Shown: positions 33,275-42,101, numbered from the stretch's first letter. The stretch: DNA of 64,000 nucleotides from Chryseobacterium sp. 52 (GCF_002754245.1 NZ_PEEX01000001.1:2088001-2152000), one strand, 5' to 3'. The notes: generated by a model not told the origin, from the letters alone. A program made the numbers and translations.

Positions 33275-34006
33275 TTAATGAGAATGGCCGGCAGAAGGAT
33301 GGCCATGGAAAAGATGCATGATCAGTGCCAGAGAAACACCCAGGATGACAAGTCCTATCTTTATCCAGTCGATATTATGGTTTTTATTGCTCTCAAAAAT
33401 AATCACAGATGAGATGTGCAGAAAAATTCCACCTACGATAGCCAGGAAATAAGGCTGAAGATTAGGATTGAAATAATTCCCTAACAGCATTCCCATCGGA
33501 GAGGCAAGCGCAAATAATGCAACAATCAGCAATGAAGGATATGGTGACGAAGTCTTTGACTCATTTTTTCTGTTGAACAAAAAAGCACCAAGAATAAACG
33601 AAATAGGAAGGTTGTGAAATACAATTCCCAGAAGATAAGGGGATAGCTGTTGCTTCTCATTAGCCAAAGGGATTCCTTCTATGAAAGCATGGATAAATAA
33701 TCCTACCATCAGTGCCATAGGAAGGATATTATGCTCACTATGATGATGGAAATGCCCGTGTTCAAACCCTTTTGTCAAAGCTTCCAGAATCATCTGAAGC
33801 AATACGCCTGCAATCACAAAAATTCCCAGACTGCTTCCGGCTTCCGACGTATAGACCTGTGGAAAAACCTCATTCAGACAGATGGTGATCAGAAATCCGG
33901 CACTCAGGACCAATAAATTTTTAGCCAGCTTTTCTTTTTTTCCGAAATGCTTGCCGAGAAATACGCCCGTAATGACGCTTAATATCAGTAAAATAACCGT
34001 TATCAT
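33275..34006 (-). CDS. ZIP-family metal transporter with His-rich loop
   Basis: This 243-residue protein has seven or eight membrane segments. A His-rich loop, HGHFHHHSEHN (about 83-93), lies between the third and fourth segments. The ZIP signature helix shows FIHAFIEGIPLA (about 103-114), and a paired HNLPISFILGA segment (about 130-140) follows. The C-terminal end HPSAGHSH adds more metal-binding residues. It would move zinc or another divalent metal inward. It overlaps the methyltransferase gene by 4 bases, which suggests coupled translation. Confidence 0.87.
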   Translation of the reverse strand: MITVILLILSVITGVFLGKHFGKKEKLAKNLLVLSAGFLITICLNEVFPQVYTSEAGSSLGIFVIAGVLLQMILEALTKGFEHGHFHHHSEHNILPMALMVGLFIHAFIEGIPLANEKQQLSPYLLGIVFHNLPISFILGAFLFNRKNESKTSSPYPSLLIVALFALASPMGMLLGNYFNPNLQPYFLAIVGGIFLHISSVIIFESNKNHNIDWIKIGLVILGVSLALIMHLFHGHPSAGHSH

Positions 34007-34731
34007 TTCTTTTTCTTAAATAAATTGATACAGCGTGGCGAAACCTCACGGTCAAATTCATTCAGCTGATAATCGCCCCAGATCTTTACTCTTTCAAAAC
34101 CGCAGTCTGTTGCATATGAATTAATAGCTTCTAAAGTATGAAGCTTTACTTTTTCGAAAAAATGAAAAGGCTGTCCATCCGCTTCAAAACGGATATCTTT
34201 GATGATATGTCTGTTTTCGATCTTTTTCAGAATCTTAAAATCAATATTCCCACGATTGATAATTGTTTCAGGAACTAATTTTGTTCTTACATACTCTTCA
34301 TTCAGATAATCCAAAACAAAATATCCTCCCGGTTTTAATGCATTATAGACCGACTGAAATACTTTTTTGTCATCACTTTCGTTATCAAAATATCCAAAGC
34401 TTGTAAATAGATTGAATATGGCATCCATAGGATCCGCATCAATGGGATTCCGCATATCATGGACATTGAAAAGAAGCGTCTGCGTTTCAAACTGCTTATC
34501 GAATTCAATACTCTGTCTGGAAAGGTCCAGTCCCAAAACGTCATATCCTAATTTATTCAAAAAAACAGAGTGTCTTCCTTTTCCGCAGGCCAGATCAATA
34601 ATCTTGGATGAAGGCGGTAACTGAAGGTCTTCAGTAAGTTTTGTAATGAAATTTTCGGCTTCTGTGTAGTCTCTGTTACTATAAAGAAGATGATAATAAG
34701 GTGTATCAAACCAAGATTCAAACCATTCCAT
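34003..34731 (-). CDS. Class I SAM-dependent methyltransferase
   Basis: This 242-residue enzyme has motif I IIDLACGKGRHS (about 43-54), which forms the SAM pocket, then an acidic DLS segment, and a motif near NLFTSFGYF (about 106-114). Overall it resembles the Methyltransf_25 group of small-molecule methyltransferases. The start is close to a good promoter: TTTG at 34766-34769 and TATTTTTG at 34736-34743, with N22 between. It is first of the two-gene operon with the ZIP transporter. The substrate is unknown. Confidence 0.83.
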   Translation of the reverse strand: MEWFESWFDTPYYHLLYSNRDYTEAENFITKLTEDLQLPPSSKIIDLACGKGRHSVFLNKLGYDVLGLDLSRQSIEFDKQFETQTLLFNVHDMRNPIDADPMDAIFNLFTSFGYFDNESDDKKVFQSVYNALKPGGYFVLDYLNEEYVRTKLVPETIINRGNIDFKILKKIENRHIIKDIRFEADGQPFHFFEKVKLHTLEAINSYATDCGFERVKIWGDYQLNEFDREVSPRCINLFKKKK

Positions 34732-34735
34732 AATG

Positions 34736-34769
34736 CAAAAATAACTAAATTTGTGCGGTTAAAAGCAAA
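34736..34769 (-). promoter_or_regulatory. Bacteroidota promoter TTTG-N22-TATTTTTG
   Basis: On the minus strand, TTTG (34766-34769) and TATTTTTG (34736-34743) are 22 bases apart. The -7 box ends 4 bases before the methyltransferase ATG, so the leader would be very short or absent. Confidence 0.55.
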
Positions 34770-34866
34770 GTATTTAAATATTGGAAGATCGAAAGATTCA
34801 ATTAATTGTAGAATTGAAGCCCTAATCTTTTAATTTTTAACTCATTAAATCTTTTAATAATAAATT

Positions 34867-36030
34867 ATGGACACAGAAAATCTAAAGATTCAGATAAAGA
34901 CATTCTTCGGACTGGAGCAGATTCTTGCTGAAGAGATCAAAAAGTTAGGCGGAAAAAACGTTGAAATTAAAAATCGTGCGGTCAATTGTGAAGGTGACCT
35001 CGGTTTTCTTTATAAAATTAATTACTCTGCAAGAACAGCATTAAAAATTTTAATTCCTGTTTTTGAATTTAAGGCATTTAATCAGCATCAGTTTTATAGT
35101 AAACTTTCGGCTATTGCGTGGGAAGAATATATGGATGTAGACCAGTCTTTCGCAATTGATTCTACTGTAAACTCTGAAACCTTCAAGCATTCACAGTTCG
35201 TTACATTGAAAATGAAGGATGCTATCGTAGATTATTTTCAGGATAAATTCAACAGACGTCCTGACGTGGAAACAAGAAGCCCGGATATCAAGTTCCATTT
35301 ACATATTGACAGGGAATTGGTAACTGTTTCTTTAGACTCTTCCGGAGATGCACTTTTCAAGAGAGGGTATAGAAAAGAGCAGGGTGAGGCCCCTATCAAT
35401 GAAGTGCTGGCAAGTGGAATGCTTCAGCTGGCAGGCTGGGACGGAAAAGGAAACTTTCTGGATCCGATGTGTGGTTCCGGTACGCTTCTTATTGAGGCTG
35501 CTATGATCGCAATGGACCTTCCTGCGCAGATTTTCAGAAGAAGATTTGCTTTCCAGAACTGGGCCAATTATGATGCTGACCTTTTTGCAAAGATCAAAGA
35601 AGTTAGGGTAAACAGAGTAAGAGAATTTACAGGAAAGATCGTTGGTTATGATATTGATGGCAGAATGCTGAATGCAGCCAGAACAAATATCGAAGCGGCT
35701 GAAATGGAAGATGTAATCCAGGTGAAAACACAGGATTTCTTTGAATCCAAAAAAGAACTTTTCCCATTATTGATGGTTTTCAATCCACCTTATGATGAGA
35801 GAATTTCTATTAATGATGATGATTTCTACAAAAAAATTGGTGATACATTCAAGACAAGTTATCCCAATACATTAGCATGGCTGATTTCTTCCGATCTGGA
35901 AGCTGTGAAGAAAATAGGTCTTCGTCCTTCAAGAAAAATCAAACTTTTCAACGGAAAACTGGAAACCAGATTTTTGCAGTATGAAATGTATGAGGGGACA
36001 AAAAAATTACATAAAATCGAAAAAGATTAA
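34867..36030 (+). CDS. THUMP-domain class I SAM RNA methyltransferase (RlmL N-domain type)
   Basis: This 387-residue enzyme is of the YpsC/RlmL-N type, which methylates a guanine N2 in 23S rRNA. The N-terminal THUMP domain (about 1-165) includes FFGLEQILAEEIKKLG. The methyltransferase domain has a motif I FLDPMCGSGTLLIEAAMIA (about 198-216) and a motif IV FNPPYDERI (about 302-310), in which NPPY points to a nitrogen on a base. The family commonly stands alone in Bacteroidota. It carries no second domain. Confidence 0.88.
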   Translation: MDTENLKIQIKTFFGLEQILAEEIKKLGGKNVEIKNRAVNCEGDLGFLYKINYSARTALKILIPVFEFKAFNQHQFYSKLSAIAWEEYMDVDQSFAIDSTVNSETFKHSQFVTLKMKDAIVDYFQDKFNRRPDVETRSPDIKFHLHIDRELVTVSLDSSGDALFKRGYRKEQGEAPINEVLASGMLQLAGWDGKGNFLDPMCGSGTLLIEAAMIAMDLPAQIFRRRFAFQNWANYDADLFAKIKEVRVNRVREFTGKIVGYDIDGRMLNAARTNIEAAEMEDVIQVKTQDFFESKKELFPLLMVFNPPYDERISINDDDFYKKIGDTFKTSYPNTLAWLISSDLEAVKKIGLRPSRKIKLFNGKLETRFLQYEMYEGTKKLHKIEKD

Positions 36031-36044
36031 TCAATTTCGCATAG

Positions 36045-36068
36045 AAACCTTCCCATTGTGGAAGGTTT
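36045..36068 (+). terminator. Terminator after the RNA methyltransferase gene
   Basis: A nine-base stem AAACCTTCC with a CATTGT loop, followed by a long T run. It ends 31 bases before the next gene. Confidence 0.85.
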
Positions 36069-36071
36069 TTT

Positions 36072-36079
36072 TATTTTTG
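36072..36079 (+). promoter_or_regulatory. -7 box TATTTTTG in the terminator T run
   Basis: It matches TAnnTTTG and lies 20 bases before the ATG at 36100. The -33 candidate is poor. It could drive the small membrane gene that follows. Confidence 0.35.
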
Positions 36080-36099
36080 TTTAAACTCAAATTAAAAAT

Positions 36100-36510
36100 A
36101 TGGCCCGGGAATTTCTTGAAGCTTTGGGGAATGTACTGAATGTGCTGGATTTGCTTACGATAGGTTCATCTTCATCTTCTGCAAGTCTGAACGATGACAG
36201 TCAACCTACAAAAAGGAAAAAATCAAAATTCTTCACCGAAAAGATAAGTTTTGGTTTTATGTTAGCTGCAGCTGTTCTTCTGTTTTTTGTATTTAAAGAT
36301 CCGTTGCCGTCAGAAAATTATATACAGAATTTAATAGTAGGTTCATTAATTGGAACTGCTCTTTCATGTCTTTTCTTTTTTATCCTGTATGTTCTGAAAT
36401 GCTACTATTTTAAAAGCCTTTTTAAACTTTTGCTTTTCAGCAGTTCGGTCATTTTATTTTTTATTTCGCTGGTATTTTTCCTGTACTTTAGAACAGGATT
36501 ATTTATATAG
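36100..36510 (+). CDS. Small membrane protein of unknown function
   Basis: This 136-residue protein has a Ser-rich, charged N-terminus (about 20-50) followed by three hydrophobic segments (about 50-68, 78-98 and 108-132) and a short basic stretch between them. It has no signal peptide at the very start and no recognised family. The gene is short, with a terminator just upstream. Function unknown. Confidence 0.65.
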   Translation: MAREFLEALGNVLNVLDLLTIGSSSSSASLNDDSQPTKRKKSKFFTEKISFGFMLAAAVLLFFVFKDPLPSENYIQNLIVGSLIGTALSCLFFFILYVLKCYYFKSLFKLLLFSSSVILFFISLVFFLYFRTGLFI

Positions 36511-36514
36511 TAAA

Positions 36515-36536
36515 AAGCCCCTTTTTCAAGGAGCTT
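36515..36536 (-). terminator. Weak hairpin downstream of the 36580-37503 gene
   Basis: AAGCCCCTT and AAGGAGCTT form an imperfect nine-base stem around TTTC. On the minus strand it is followed by TTTTT. It may stop the secreted-protein transcript. Confidence 0.45.
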
Positions 36537-36579
36537 ACACTGATTATAAAAATTGTTTATTATTTTTTACCCCATAGAT

Positions 36580-37503
36580 TTATAGGGTCGTTTTCGTAAA
36601 CATCTGTACAGACATATATCCTCTTCCCCAGTTGAAATTCGGGTCAACAGTAGACCACATGTTGAATCTGATGGTTGAGACATCTGTACTGGGTTCTACA
36701 TAGCCGTTTAAGGCATACGTTACACTCACGGGAGAAGCCGTATTGTTCACAACAGTATCTCCTACAGTTGCATTAACAGATGCCATTCTTGAAGCCGCTC
36801 CGGTTGAAACAGCAGGAACAGTATATTTTCTGGATCCGGCTGGAAGTTCTGAACCGTTTTTCAAAAACCGGATCCCAAAATAACCACCAAAACTGGCAGA
36901 TGCTGTTGTGGTCCCAATAGGAACACTATAGGTTGTAACCAGTTTCGCCTGAGTAAATGCCGGAATAGAGATGGTTACGGTTAAAGCCAGATTAATATTA
37001 TTGACCGTAGTTCCAGCACTTACAGCCTGATCTATAGGAGCTGTGGCTGTTACATCAAAGACATTATCAAGCTTCCACGCCGTTTTGTCGCGCTGCTGGT
37101 AAGTGATCCACTGTGGAGTTGCAGGAGTTCCGTAATTCGTGTAAAAACCTTCCTCCATATTGGTGGTGACATTCGTGTTATAGACAATCAGCCCTTTAGC
37201 CGGCGACGGAATTGTAGTACCATCATTTGGAGCGGTTAAAGAAACACGCGGAATAAGCATCCCTTTATTGGAGGCGTCAATCTGAAACTTGGCAGAAGGA
37301 TCCAAAGTGATCGTTCCTAAACCTGCAGAGCCGGTAGCGGTTACGATAAAGTCATTGGCTGTCTGGGCAGCAGTAGGAGATACTGCATTATCTTTATTGC
37401 CATCCACATGAAAAGATCCGCTGGGAGTATTTGTTCCAATACCTACCTGATCTTTTGGTATAAAACTGCACATAAATAAAATAGCTGCAAAACTTACTTT
37501 CAT
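36580..37503 (-). CDS. Secreted protein of unknown function with an atypical signal region
   Basis: This 307-residue protein has the N-terminal segment QVGIGTNTPSGSFHVDG seen in many secreted flavobacterial proteins, but the preceding region is only MKVSFAAILFMCSFIPKD. It lacks the small-residue cleavage site usual in this family (typically ending AQVGIGT). The rest is beta-rich and Thr/Ala/Asn-rich, with conserved ASNKGMLIPRVSLTAPNDG (about 81-99). There is no T9SS sorting domain at the C-terminus. A -7 box TACTTTTG (37547-37554 on the minus strand) lies 43 bases upstream. Function is unknown. Confidence 0.7.
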   Translation of the reverse strand: MKVSFAAILFMCSFIPKDQVGIGTNTPSGSFHVDGNKDNAVSPTAAQTANDFIVTATGSAGLGTITLDPSAKFQIDASNKGMLIPRVSLTAPNDGTTIPSPAKGLIVYNTNVTTNMEEGFYTNYGTPATPQWITYQQRDKTAWKLDNVFDVTATAPIDQAVSAGTTVNNINLALTVTISIPAFTQAKLVTTYSVPIGTTTASASFGGYFGIRFLKNGSELPAGSRKYTVPAVSTGAASRMASVNATVGDTVVNNTASPVSVTYALNGYVEPSTDVSTIRFNMWSTVDPNFNWGRGYMSVQMFTKTTL

Positions 37504-37546
37504 AGATAATGATTTTGTATTAATTTTTAATAATTTAATTTTGAAT

Positions 37547-37554
37547 CAAAAGTA
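37547..37554 (-). promoter_or_regulatory. Bacteroidota -7 box TACTTTTG for the secreted-protein gene
   Basis: It matches TAnnTTTG on the minus strand, 43 bases before the start. No clear -33 is visible. Confidence 0.4.
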
Positions 37555-37638
37555 ATTAATTATGTTGAATGGTATAAGCTTATTGGTGTGTTTTTATTCA
37601 TATAAGAACTTTATCCATAGGAAGATGAAATATAGAGA

Positions 37639-38445
37639 TCAGTTCAGGGCAGACGGAACAAGGCCATACTGCTTTTTGAAAGCATAAGAGAAATGGGACA
37701 AATCCTCAAAGCCGACCTCCATAAAAACATCTGAAGGCCTTTTTTGTTTTTCCTTTAAATGATAATAAGCCAGCTCCAGCCGTTTTTGAGTCAGCCATCG
37801 TTGGGGAGTCGTCTGGAAAATCTTTCTGAAATCCCGGTTGAATGTGGAAAGGCTTCTTCCCGTGAGGTATCCAAATCTTTCCAGAGACATATTGAACATA
37901 TAATTTTTTTCCATGAAATTCACCAGATCAATTTTTCCGGGTTCTTCAAAATCAGTCAGAACAGCATCGATATCCTTATCCGCTTCTCGGAGAATACTGA
38001 TGGCTTCTGTGATTTTCAGTGAAGCAATATTTTCGGGGAATGGCCCTTCCACCTCAAAATAAGGAATCAGAGATGCCAGGCAGCTTTTTAATAAAGGATG
38101 ACTTCGGAAGCTATGAATTTTAGATTCCCGCCACATCGCTTTATGCTCCAACTTAATTGAAGCATAAAACTCTTTCAGCCGTTCCGTTGTAAGATGCATG
38201 ACTACAGCTTGATGTGGAAGTCCGTCTTTAGGATAATTGATAATTGTGGCGAGATGATTCCTCGGGATCAGAAAAATATCTCCCGCTTTAAACAGATAGG
38301 TTTTATCAGCCTGAATAATTTTTGTTTCGCCGGATATAAACCACACCAGCATATGATATTCAAAGACTGTTTCGGTTTTGAAGAGCTTGTCGTCAAAGGT
38401 AGAAAGCTTGATGTCCGGTGTGATATACTGTATCTGAAAATCCAT
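37639..38445 (-). CDS. AraC-family transcriptional regulator
   Basis: This 268-residue protein has an N-terminal cupin-like effector domain (about 1-140, YLFKAGDIFLIPRNHLATI) and a C-terminal AraC DNA-binding domain (about 170-268). Two helix-turn-helix units are visible: MSLERFGYLTGRSLSTFNRD and PSDVFMEVGFEDLSHFSYAFKK, the second being the well kept recognition half. It has its own -7 box (TACATTTG at 38465-38472, minus), just downstream of the SDR gene on the same strand. It may regulate that gene. Confidence 0.88.
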   Translation of the reverse strand: MDFQIQYITPDIKLSTFDDKLFKTETVFEYHMLVWFISGETKIIQADKTYLFKAGDIFLIPRNHLATIINYPKDGLPHQAVVMHLTTERLKEFYASIKLEHKAMWRESKIHSFRSHPLLKSCLASLIPYFEVEGPFPENIASLKITEAISILREADKDIDAVLTDFEEPGKIDLVNFMEKNYMFNMSLERFGYLTGRSLSTFNRDFRKIFQTTPQRWLTQKRLELAYYHLKEKQKRPSDVFMEVGFEDLSHFSYAFKKQYGLVPSALN

Positions 38446-38464
38446 GATCTGTAGTTTATAAGTA

Positions 38465-38472
38465 CAAATGTA
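38465..38472 (-). promoter_or_regulatory. Bacteroidota -7 box TACATTTG for the AraC-type gene
   Basis: It matches TAnnTTTG on the minus strand, 19 bases before the start, inside the short gap after the SDR stop. The -33 element is not clear. Confidence 0.45.
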
Positions 38473-38484
38473 TTTAAAAAGAGA

Positions 38485-39498
38485 TTATTCTGTATCGAAT
38501 TTGAAGCCAAGCATTTTTTCACTTAATTTCCATAATCTTTCTGCATTTTCCTTATCAATAGAATACGGCTGTACACCACGGATGGTTGCCGGATCATCAT
38601 ACCTGTGTTCTATCTGTCCCAGATCGATTTCAGCAATATCACAATTTTCACAGTAAACGCCACCGGTATTTTGAAGAACGGGGTTTGTTGCGCACCAAAC
38701 CGTTGTAGCAGCTCCTTGTGGAATGGTCTTTAACCTGGCCTCAACTTCAGGTTTTATTTTTCCATTTTCGTCGTGAGTTCCCATCTGGATATAAAGATCA
38801 ATGGGTTCTTCTCTTCCAAGATCAGTTCCAAAAACAGAGCCCGGATGCAAAGAATAGGCCCTGATATTAAATTTCTTCCCCTTTTCATCCAGTGCGGCAG
38901 CAAATAAATTGCAGGCCGTTTTCGATTGTCCATATCCTAGAAGAGTCTGATACTCTCTTTTTTCAAAGTTCGGATCTTCAAAATCAAAAGGTGACATCTG
39001 ATGGCCAAAAGAAGAAACACTGATGACTCTGGCATAATCAGCTTTCTTTAATGCAGGCCAAAGTTTTGAAGTAAGATGAAACTGTCCCAGGTAATTGGTC
39101 GCCAGTTGTGACTCAATTCCCCGGCTGTCTCTTTGGAGAGGAACCCACATAATTCCTGCATTATTAATAAGAAGATCAAGCTTTCTGCCGGATGCCAAAA
39201 ATCTTTCTCCAAAAGCATCAATAGATGCCGGATCCATCAGATCCATTCTTTCCAGTTCCACATTTTCTATACCGTGCATATTTTTTCCTGCTTTTTCAAG
39301 ATCTCTTGCGGGAATAATCACCTTTGCACCTGCAGATACAAGTACTTTGGTGGTTTCAAGACCTATTCCTGCATAACCGCCGGTGAGCACTACTGTTTTT
39401 CCGGTAAGATCAATTCCTTTAATAACTTCCTGTGCTGTAGATGCTGCGTTAAAACCTGAATGAACAGGTTGCTGTAACGGATGGGTATTCTGTATCAT
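38485..39498 (-). CDS. Short-chain dehydrogenase/reductase
   Basis: This 337-residue oxidoreductase uses NAD(P). The cofactor motif TGGYAGIGLETTK is at about 37-49. LLINNAGIMWVP (about 108-119) is the conserved NNAG. The catalytic tyrosine is in a YGQSKTACNLFA segment (Y-X3-K, about 184-188), with the Ser in ISVSSFG before it. The start is taken as ATG 39498. A longer frame to 39546 would begin upstream of the -7 box TACCTTTG (39524-39531), so it is unlikely. The substrate is unknown. It is followed by the AraC gene. Confidence 0.87.
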   Translation of the reverse strand: MIQNTHPLQQPVHSGFNAASTAQEVIKGIDLTGKTVVLTGGYAGIGLETTKVLVSAGAKVIIPARDLEKAGKNMHGIENVELERMDLMDPASIDAFGERFLASGRKLDLLINNAGIMWVPLQRDSRGIESQLATNYLGQFHLTSKLWPALKKADYARVISVSSFGHQMSPFDFEDPNFEKREYQTLLGYGQSKTACNLFAAALDEKGKKFNIRAYSLHPGSVFGTDLGREEPIDLYIQMGTHDENGKIKPEVEARLKTIPQGAATTVWCATNPVLQNTGGVYCENCDIAEIDLGQIEHRYDDPATIRGVQPYSIDKENAERLWKLSEKMLGFKFDTE

Positions 39499-39523
39499 TT
39501 TTATTATTTTAAAATTTCTATAG

Positions 39524-39531
39524 CAAAGGTA
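39524..39531 (-). promoter_or_regulatory. Bacteroidota -7 box TACCTTTG for the SDR gene
   Basis: It matches TAnnTTTG on the minus strand, 25 bases before the ATG at 39498. It supports the shorter start. Confidence 0.45.
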
Positions 39532-39653
39532 TGGTGTATGGCTCACGGTGATTTTGTTTAAAATGTCAAGTTATTGTGTTGAGAATTCCATGAATGTTTT
39601 TTTAAGCAGAAGCTTGTCTTAAAGTTAATTTCTTTGAATAAGCTGTTAAACTG

Positions 39654-39685
39654 TTTGCGGGTTCCTCAGCGAATAAGTAATTTTG
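39654..39685 (+). promoter_or_regulatory. Bacteroidota promoter TTTG-N20-TAATTTTG
   Basis: TTTG at 39654-39657 and TAATTTTG at 39678-39685, 20 bases apart. The -7 box ends 13 bases before the TTG start of the glycosyltransferase gene. Confidence 0.65.
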
Positions 39686-39698
39686 AAAAATTTTCAAT

Positions 39699-40703
39699 TT
39701 GAGACCTACTATTTCCATCGTTGTTGCTATTTTTAACCGAAAAGACGAACTTTTTGAACTGCTGAATTCTCTGACTTTTCAGACGGATAAAGAGTTTGAA
39801 GTTATTATTGTAGACGATGGTTCTCTTATTGACCTGAAGCCAACCATTCAGAATTTCGAAGGAATATTGTCTATAAAATACTTTAGAAAAGACAACTCAG
39901 GGCCCGGTCTTACCCGAAATTACGGCGCGAAAAGAGCTCAGAATGACTGGCTTCTTTTTGTAGACAGTGACGTGATTGTAGAAAAAGATTATATCGAAAA
40001 TATTAAAAAAGATATCGAAACTATTCCATGTGATGCTTTTGGAGGAGCTGATAAAGCGCACAAGGGCTTTAACCTGATGCAGAAAGCGATTTCATATTCT
40101 ATGACTTCAGTTTTTACAACAGGAGGAATCAGAGGGAGTAAAAAAGCGGTATCCAGATTTCAGCCGAGAAGTTTTAATATGGGGGTAAAGAAAGACGTTT
40201 TTGAAAAAGTAGGCGGTTTCTCTGAAATGAGAATCGGGGAAGATCCGGATCTGTCTATGACGCTTTGGGAAAAAGGTTTTACGACTGCTTTTTTCGAAGA
40301 TATAGCGGTGTACCATAAGCGAAGAGTAGATTTGGGTAAATTTTCTAAGCAGGTTTATCAGTTTGGGTGTGCCCGCCCGATTCTTAACCAAAGACATCCC
40401 AATTATGTAAAAATATCGTTTGCTTTTCCTACGCTGTTCATGTTAGGGTATATTCTGGGCTTTATAGAATATTTTATGTTAGGAAGAGGAATTATCCTTG
40501 CATTTTACGGACTGTATACATTTTTAGTGTTATTCCATGCAATGCTAGTGACAAAAAATATAAGTATTGCCGGAATGGCAGTGATTTCAACCTATATTCA
40601 GATGTTTTCCTACGGCTATGGTTTTCTTAAATCATGGGTGTTACTGAATATTTTAAGAATGAAACCCGAAGACGCCTTCCCGAAACATTTTCATAAAAAA
40701 TAA
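39699..40703 (+). CDS. Family 2 glycosyltransferase with C-terminal membrane segments
   Basis: This 334-residue enzyme has the GT-A opening ISIVVAIFNRKDEL and an acidic DDG pair near 39-41, the DxD-type metal motif VDSDV at about 88-92, and a late GGFSEMRIGEDPDLSM (about 172-187) with the conserved ED for catalysis. Two or three membrane segments follow residue 235. The start is TTG at 39699, since no ATG is available before the first strand and the promoter sits 13 bases upstream. It likely adds a sugar to a lipid-linked or surface glycan; donor and acceptor are unknown. Confidence 0.88.
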   Translation: MRPTISIVVAIFNRKDELFELLNSLTFQTDKEFEVIIVDDGSLIDLKPTIQNFEGILSIKYFRKDNSGPGLTRNYGAKRAQNDWLLFVDSDVIVEKDYIENIKKDIETIPCDAFGGADKAHKGFNLMQKAISYSMTSVFTTGGIRGSKKAVSRFQPRSFNMGVKKDVFEKVGGFSEMRIGEDPDLSMTLWEKGFTTAFFEDIAVYHKRRVDLGKFSKQVYQFGCARPILNQRHPNYVKISFAFPTLFMLGYILGFIEYFMLGRGIILAFYGLYTFLVLFHAMLVTKNISIAGMAVISTYIQMFSYGYGFLKSWVLLNILRMKPEDAFPKHFHKK

Positions 40704-40707
40704 AAAT

Positions 40708-40736
40708 AAAAGCTGTCAGAGATTCTGGCAGCTTTT
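40708..40736. terminator. Terminator after the glycosyltransferase gene
   Basis: A 12-base stem AAAAGCTGTCAG with an AGATT loop and one G-T pair. The plus strand ends TTTTATAA, and the convergent PLP-lyase gene ends 12 bases later. It can serve both strands. Confidence 0.75.
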
Positions 40737-40747
40737 ATAACAATAAA

Positions 40748-41974
40748 TTAGGATATGAATATGGTCTCTTCGGTGAGAACGCCTGTTTTCAGCATGCATT
40801 CCCGCATTTTTTCATAAGTTCTGGCGATATCATGGTCCAGTCCTATTGAGAACCTGATAAGCCCGTCTGATATGCCCATTGCTTCACGCTCCTCTTCCGG
40901 AATCTCCGATGATGTGGAACTTCCCGAGCATGAAAATAAAGTTTTGTAGAATCCTAAACTTACCGCCAGATACCCTAAGTTTTCCTCTTGCATCATTTCC
41001 ATCAGTTCATTGGCTTTGTCAGTTGTCCCGGCATCTACCGTAAGCAGACCTCCAAATCCGTATTCCTCATACATCATACTTTTCATCAGTTCATGATCCT
41101 TGTGGGATTTCAGCCCCGGATAAGATACTTTCAGCCCGTCTTTTTCAAACCTTTCGGCAAGATACATCGCATTATGGCTGTGCTGTTTCATTCTGATATG
41201 AAGTGTTCTCAGGTTTTTCAGGATGCTTGCAGAACGGAAACTGTCCATTGTAGGCCCAAGCAGCATACATGCCCCGTTATTTACATTTTTAGTATCGTTA
41301 ATAAACTCCTGAGTTCCGCAGTATACGCCACCTACCGTGTCGCTGCTTCCGTTGATAAATTTGGTTAAACTGTGAATCACAATATCGGCTCCCAATAATG
41401 TAGGTGAAACAGAAAGAGGGGAGAAGGTATTGTCTACAATCAGTTTTAGATTGTGTTTTTTACAGATTTCAGAAAGCTTTCTAAGGTCTGCCACTTCAAG
41501 AAGCGGATTGCTTACACTTTCGCAGTAGATCACTTTTGTATTAGGTGTTATCGCATTTTCTATAGACTCAAAGTTACTGATGTCTACAAACGTGGTATCA
41601 ATATGAAAAGGGGGCAGAAAATTTTTAAGAAAAGCATAGGTTCCTCCGTAAATTGTTCTGCTGGAAATAATATGGTCACCGCTTTTACATACCTGCATTA
41701 ATACAGATGTAATAGCTCCCATTCCGGATGCTGTAACATTGGCAGCTTCCGTGTTTTCCATTTTTGCCAATGCCTGGGCAAGATAAAGATTCATCGGGGA
41801 TGAATGTCTGGAATATAAATAGCATCCTTCCGCATTTCCTTCAAAAGTATCAAACATTGTTTTTGCAGAAAGGAAGGTATACGTGGAGCTGTCAGAAATA
41901 GAAGGGTTTACTCCTCCGAATTCACCAAAATATTGAAGATCCTGGATCTCATTGGCCGCATTAAAATTTTCCAT
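40748..41974 (-). CDS. PLP-dependent enzyme of the trans-sulfuration group (methionine gamma-lyase-like)
   Basis: This 408-residue enzyme belongs to the Cys/Met metabolism PLP family. The PLP lysine is in the HSLTKFINGSSDTVGG segment (Lys at about 205), and a phosphate-binding YSRHSSPM at 54-61 and TASGMGAI at 81-88 fit. VDNTFSPL (about 180-187) carries the Asp that pairs with the ring nitrogen. It could be a methionine gamma-lyase, a cystathionine gamma-synthase or a cystathionine lyase; the sequence does not settle this. It is divergent from an Lrp/AsnC gene, an arrangement common for amino-acid degradation genes. Confidence 0.85.
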   Translation of the reverse strand: MENFNAANEIQDLQYFGEFGGVNPSISDSSTYTFLSAKTMFDTFEGNAEGCYLYSRHSSPMNLYLAQALAKMENTEAANVTASGMGAITSVLMQVCKSGDHIISSRTIYGGTYAFLKNFLPPFHIDTTFVDISNFESIENAITPNTKVIYCESVSNPLLEVADLRKLSEICKKHNLKLIVDNTFSPLSVSPTLLGADIVIHSLTKFINGSSDTVGGVYCGTQEFINDTKNVNNGACMLLGPTMDSFRSASILKNLRTLHIRMKQHSHNAMYLAERFEKDGLKVSYPGLKSHKDHELMKSMMYEEYGFGGLLTVDAGTTDKANELMEMMQEENLGYLAVSLGFYKTLFSCSGSSTSSEIPEEEREAMGISDGLIRFSIGLDHDIARTYEKMRECMLKTGVLTEETIFIS

Positions 41975-42042
41975 AAGCTTTACATTTTATTTGTAGGCTT
42001 AAATATGCTTTGTTTTCACAATTATTACAAGATATATTTAAA

Positions 42043-42065
42043 ATTGTAGAATATAAATCTGCAAT
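42043..42065. promoter_or_regulatory. Candidate Lrp/AsnC operator in the divergent region
   Basis: ATTGTAG-N9-CTGCAAT with one mismatched pair, between the PLP-lyase start and the lrp promoter. Lrp proteins bind imperfect palindromes of this size; binding here is inference. Confidence 0.45.
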
Positions 42066-42071
42066 TTTCGT

Positions 42072-42101
42072 TTTGTTTAGAAAATATGTTTGCTATATTT
42101 G
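42072..42101 (+). promoter_or_regulatory. Bacteroidota promoter TTTG-N18-TATATTTG for the lrp gene
   Basis: TTTG at 42072-42075 and TATATTTG at 42094-42101 with an 18-base spacer, 31 bases before the ATG. This is one of the best consensus matches in the window. Confidence 0.65.

Noticed and set aside
34732..34866. tRNA or small RNA gene in gaps between genes
   Set aside because: No cloverleaf-like pairing with a T-arm GTTCGA-type sequence was found in this or in the other gaps.
39499..39546. Longer start for the SDR gene
   Set aside because: A TACCTTTG promoter box lies inside it, so the transcript would begin after the longer start.
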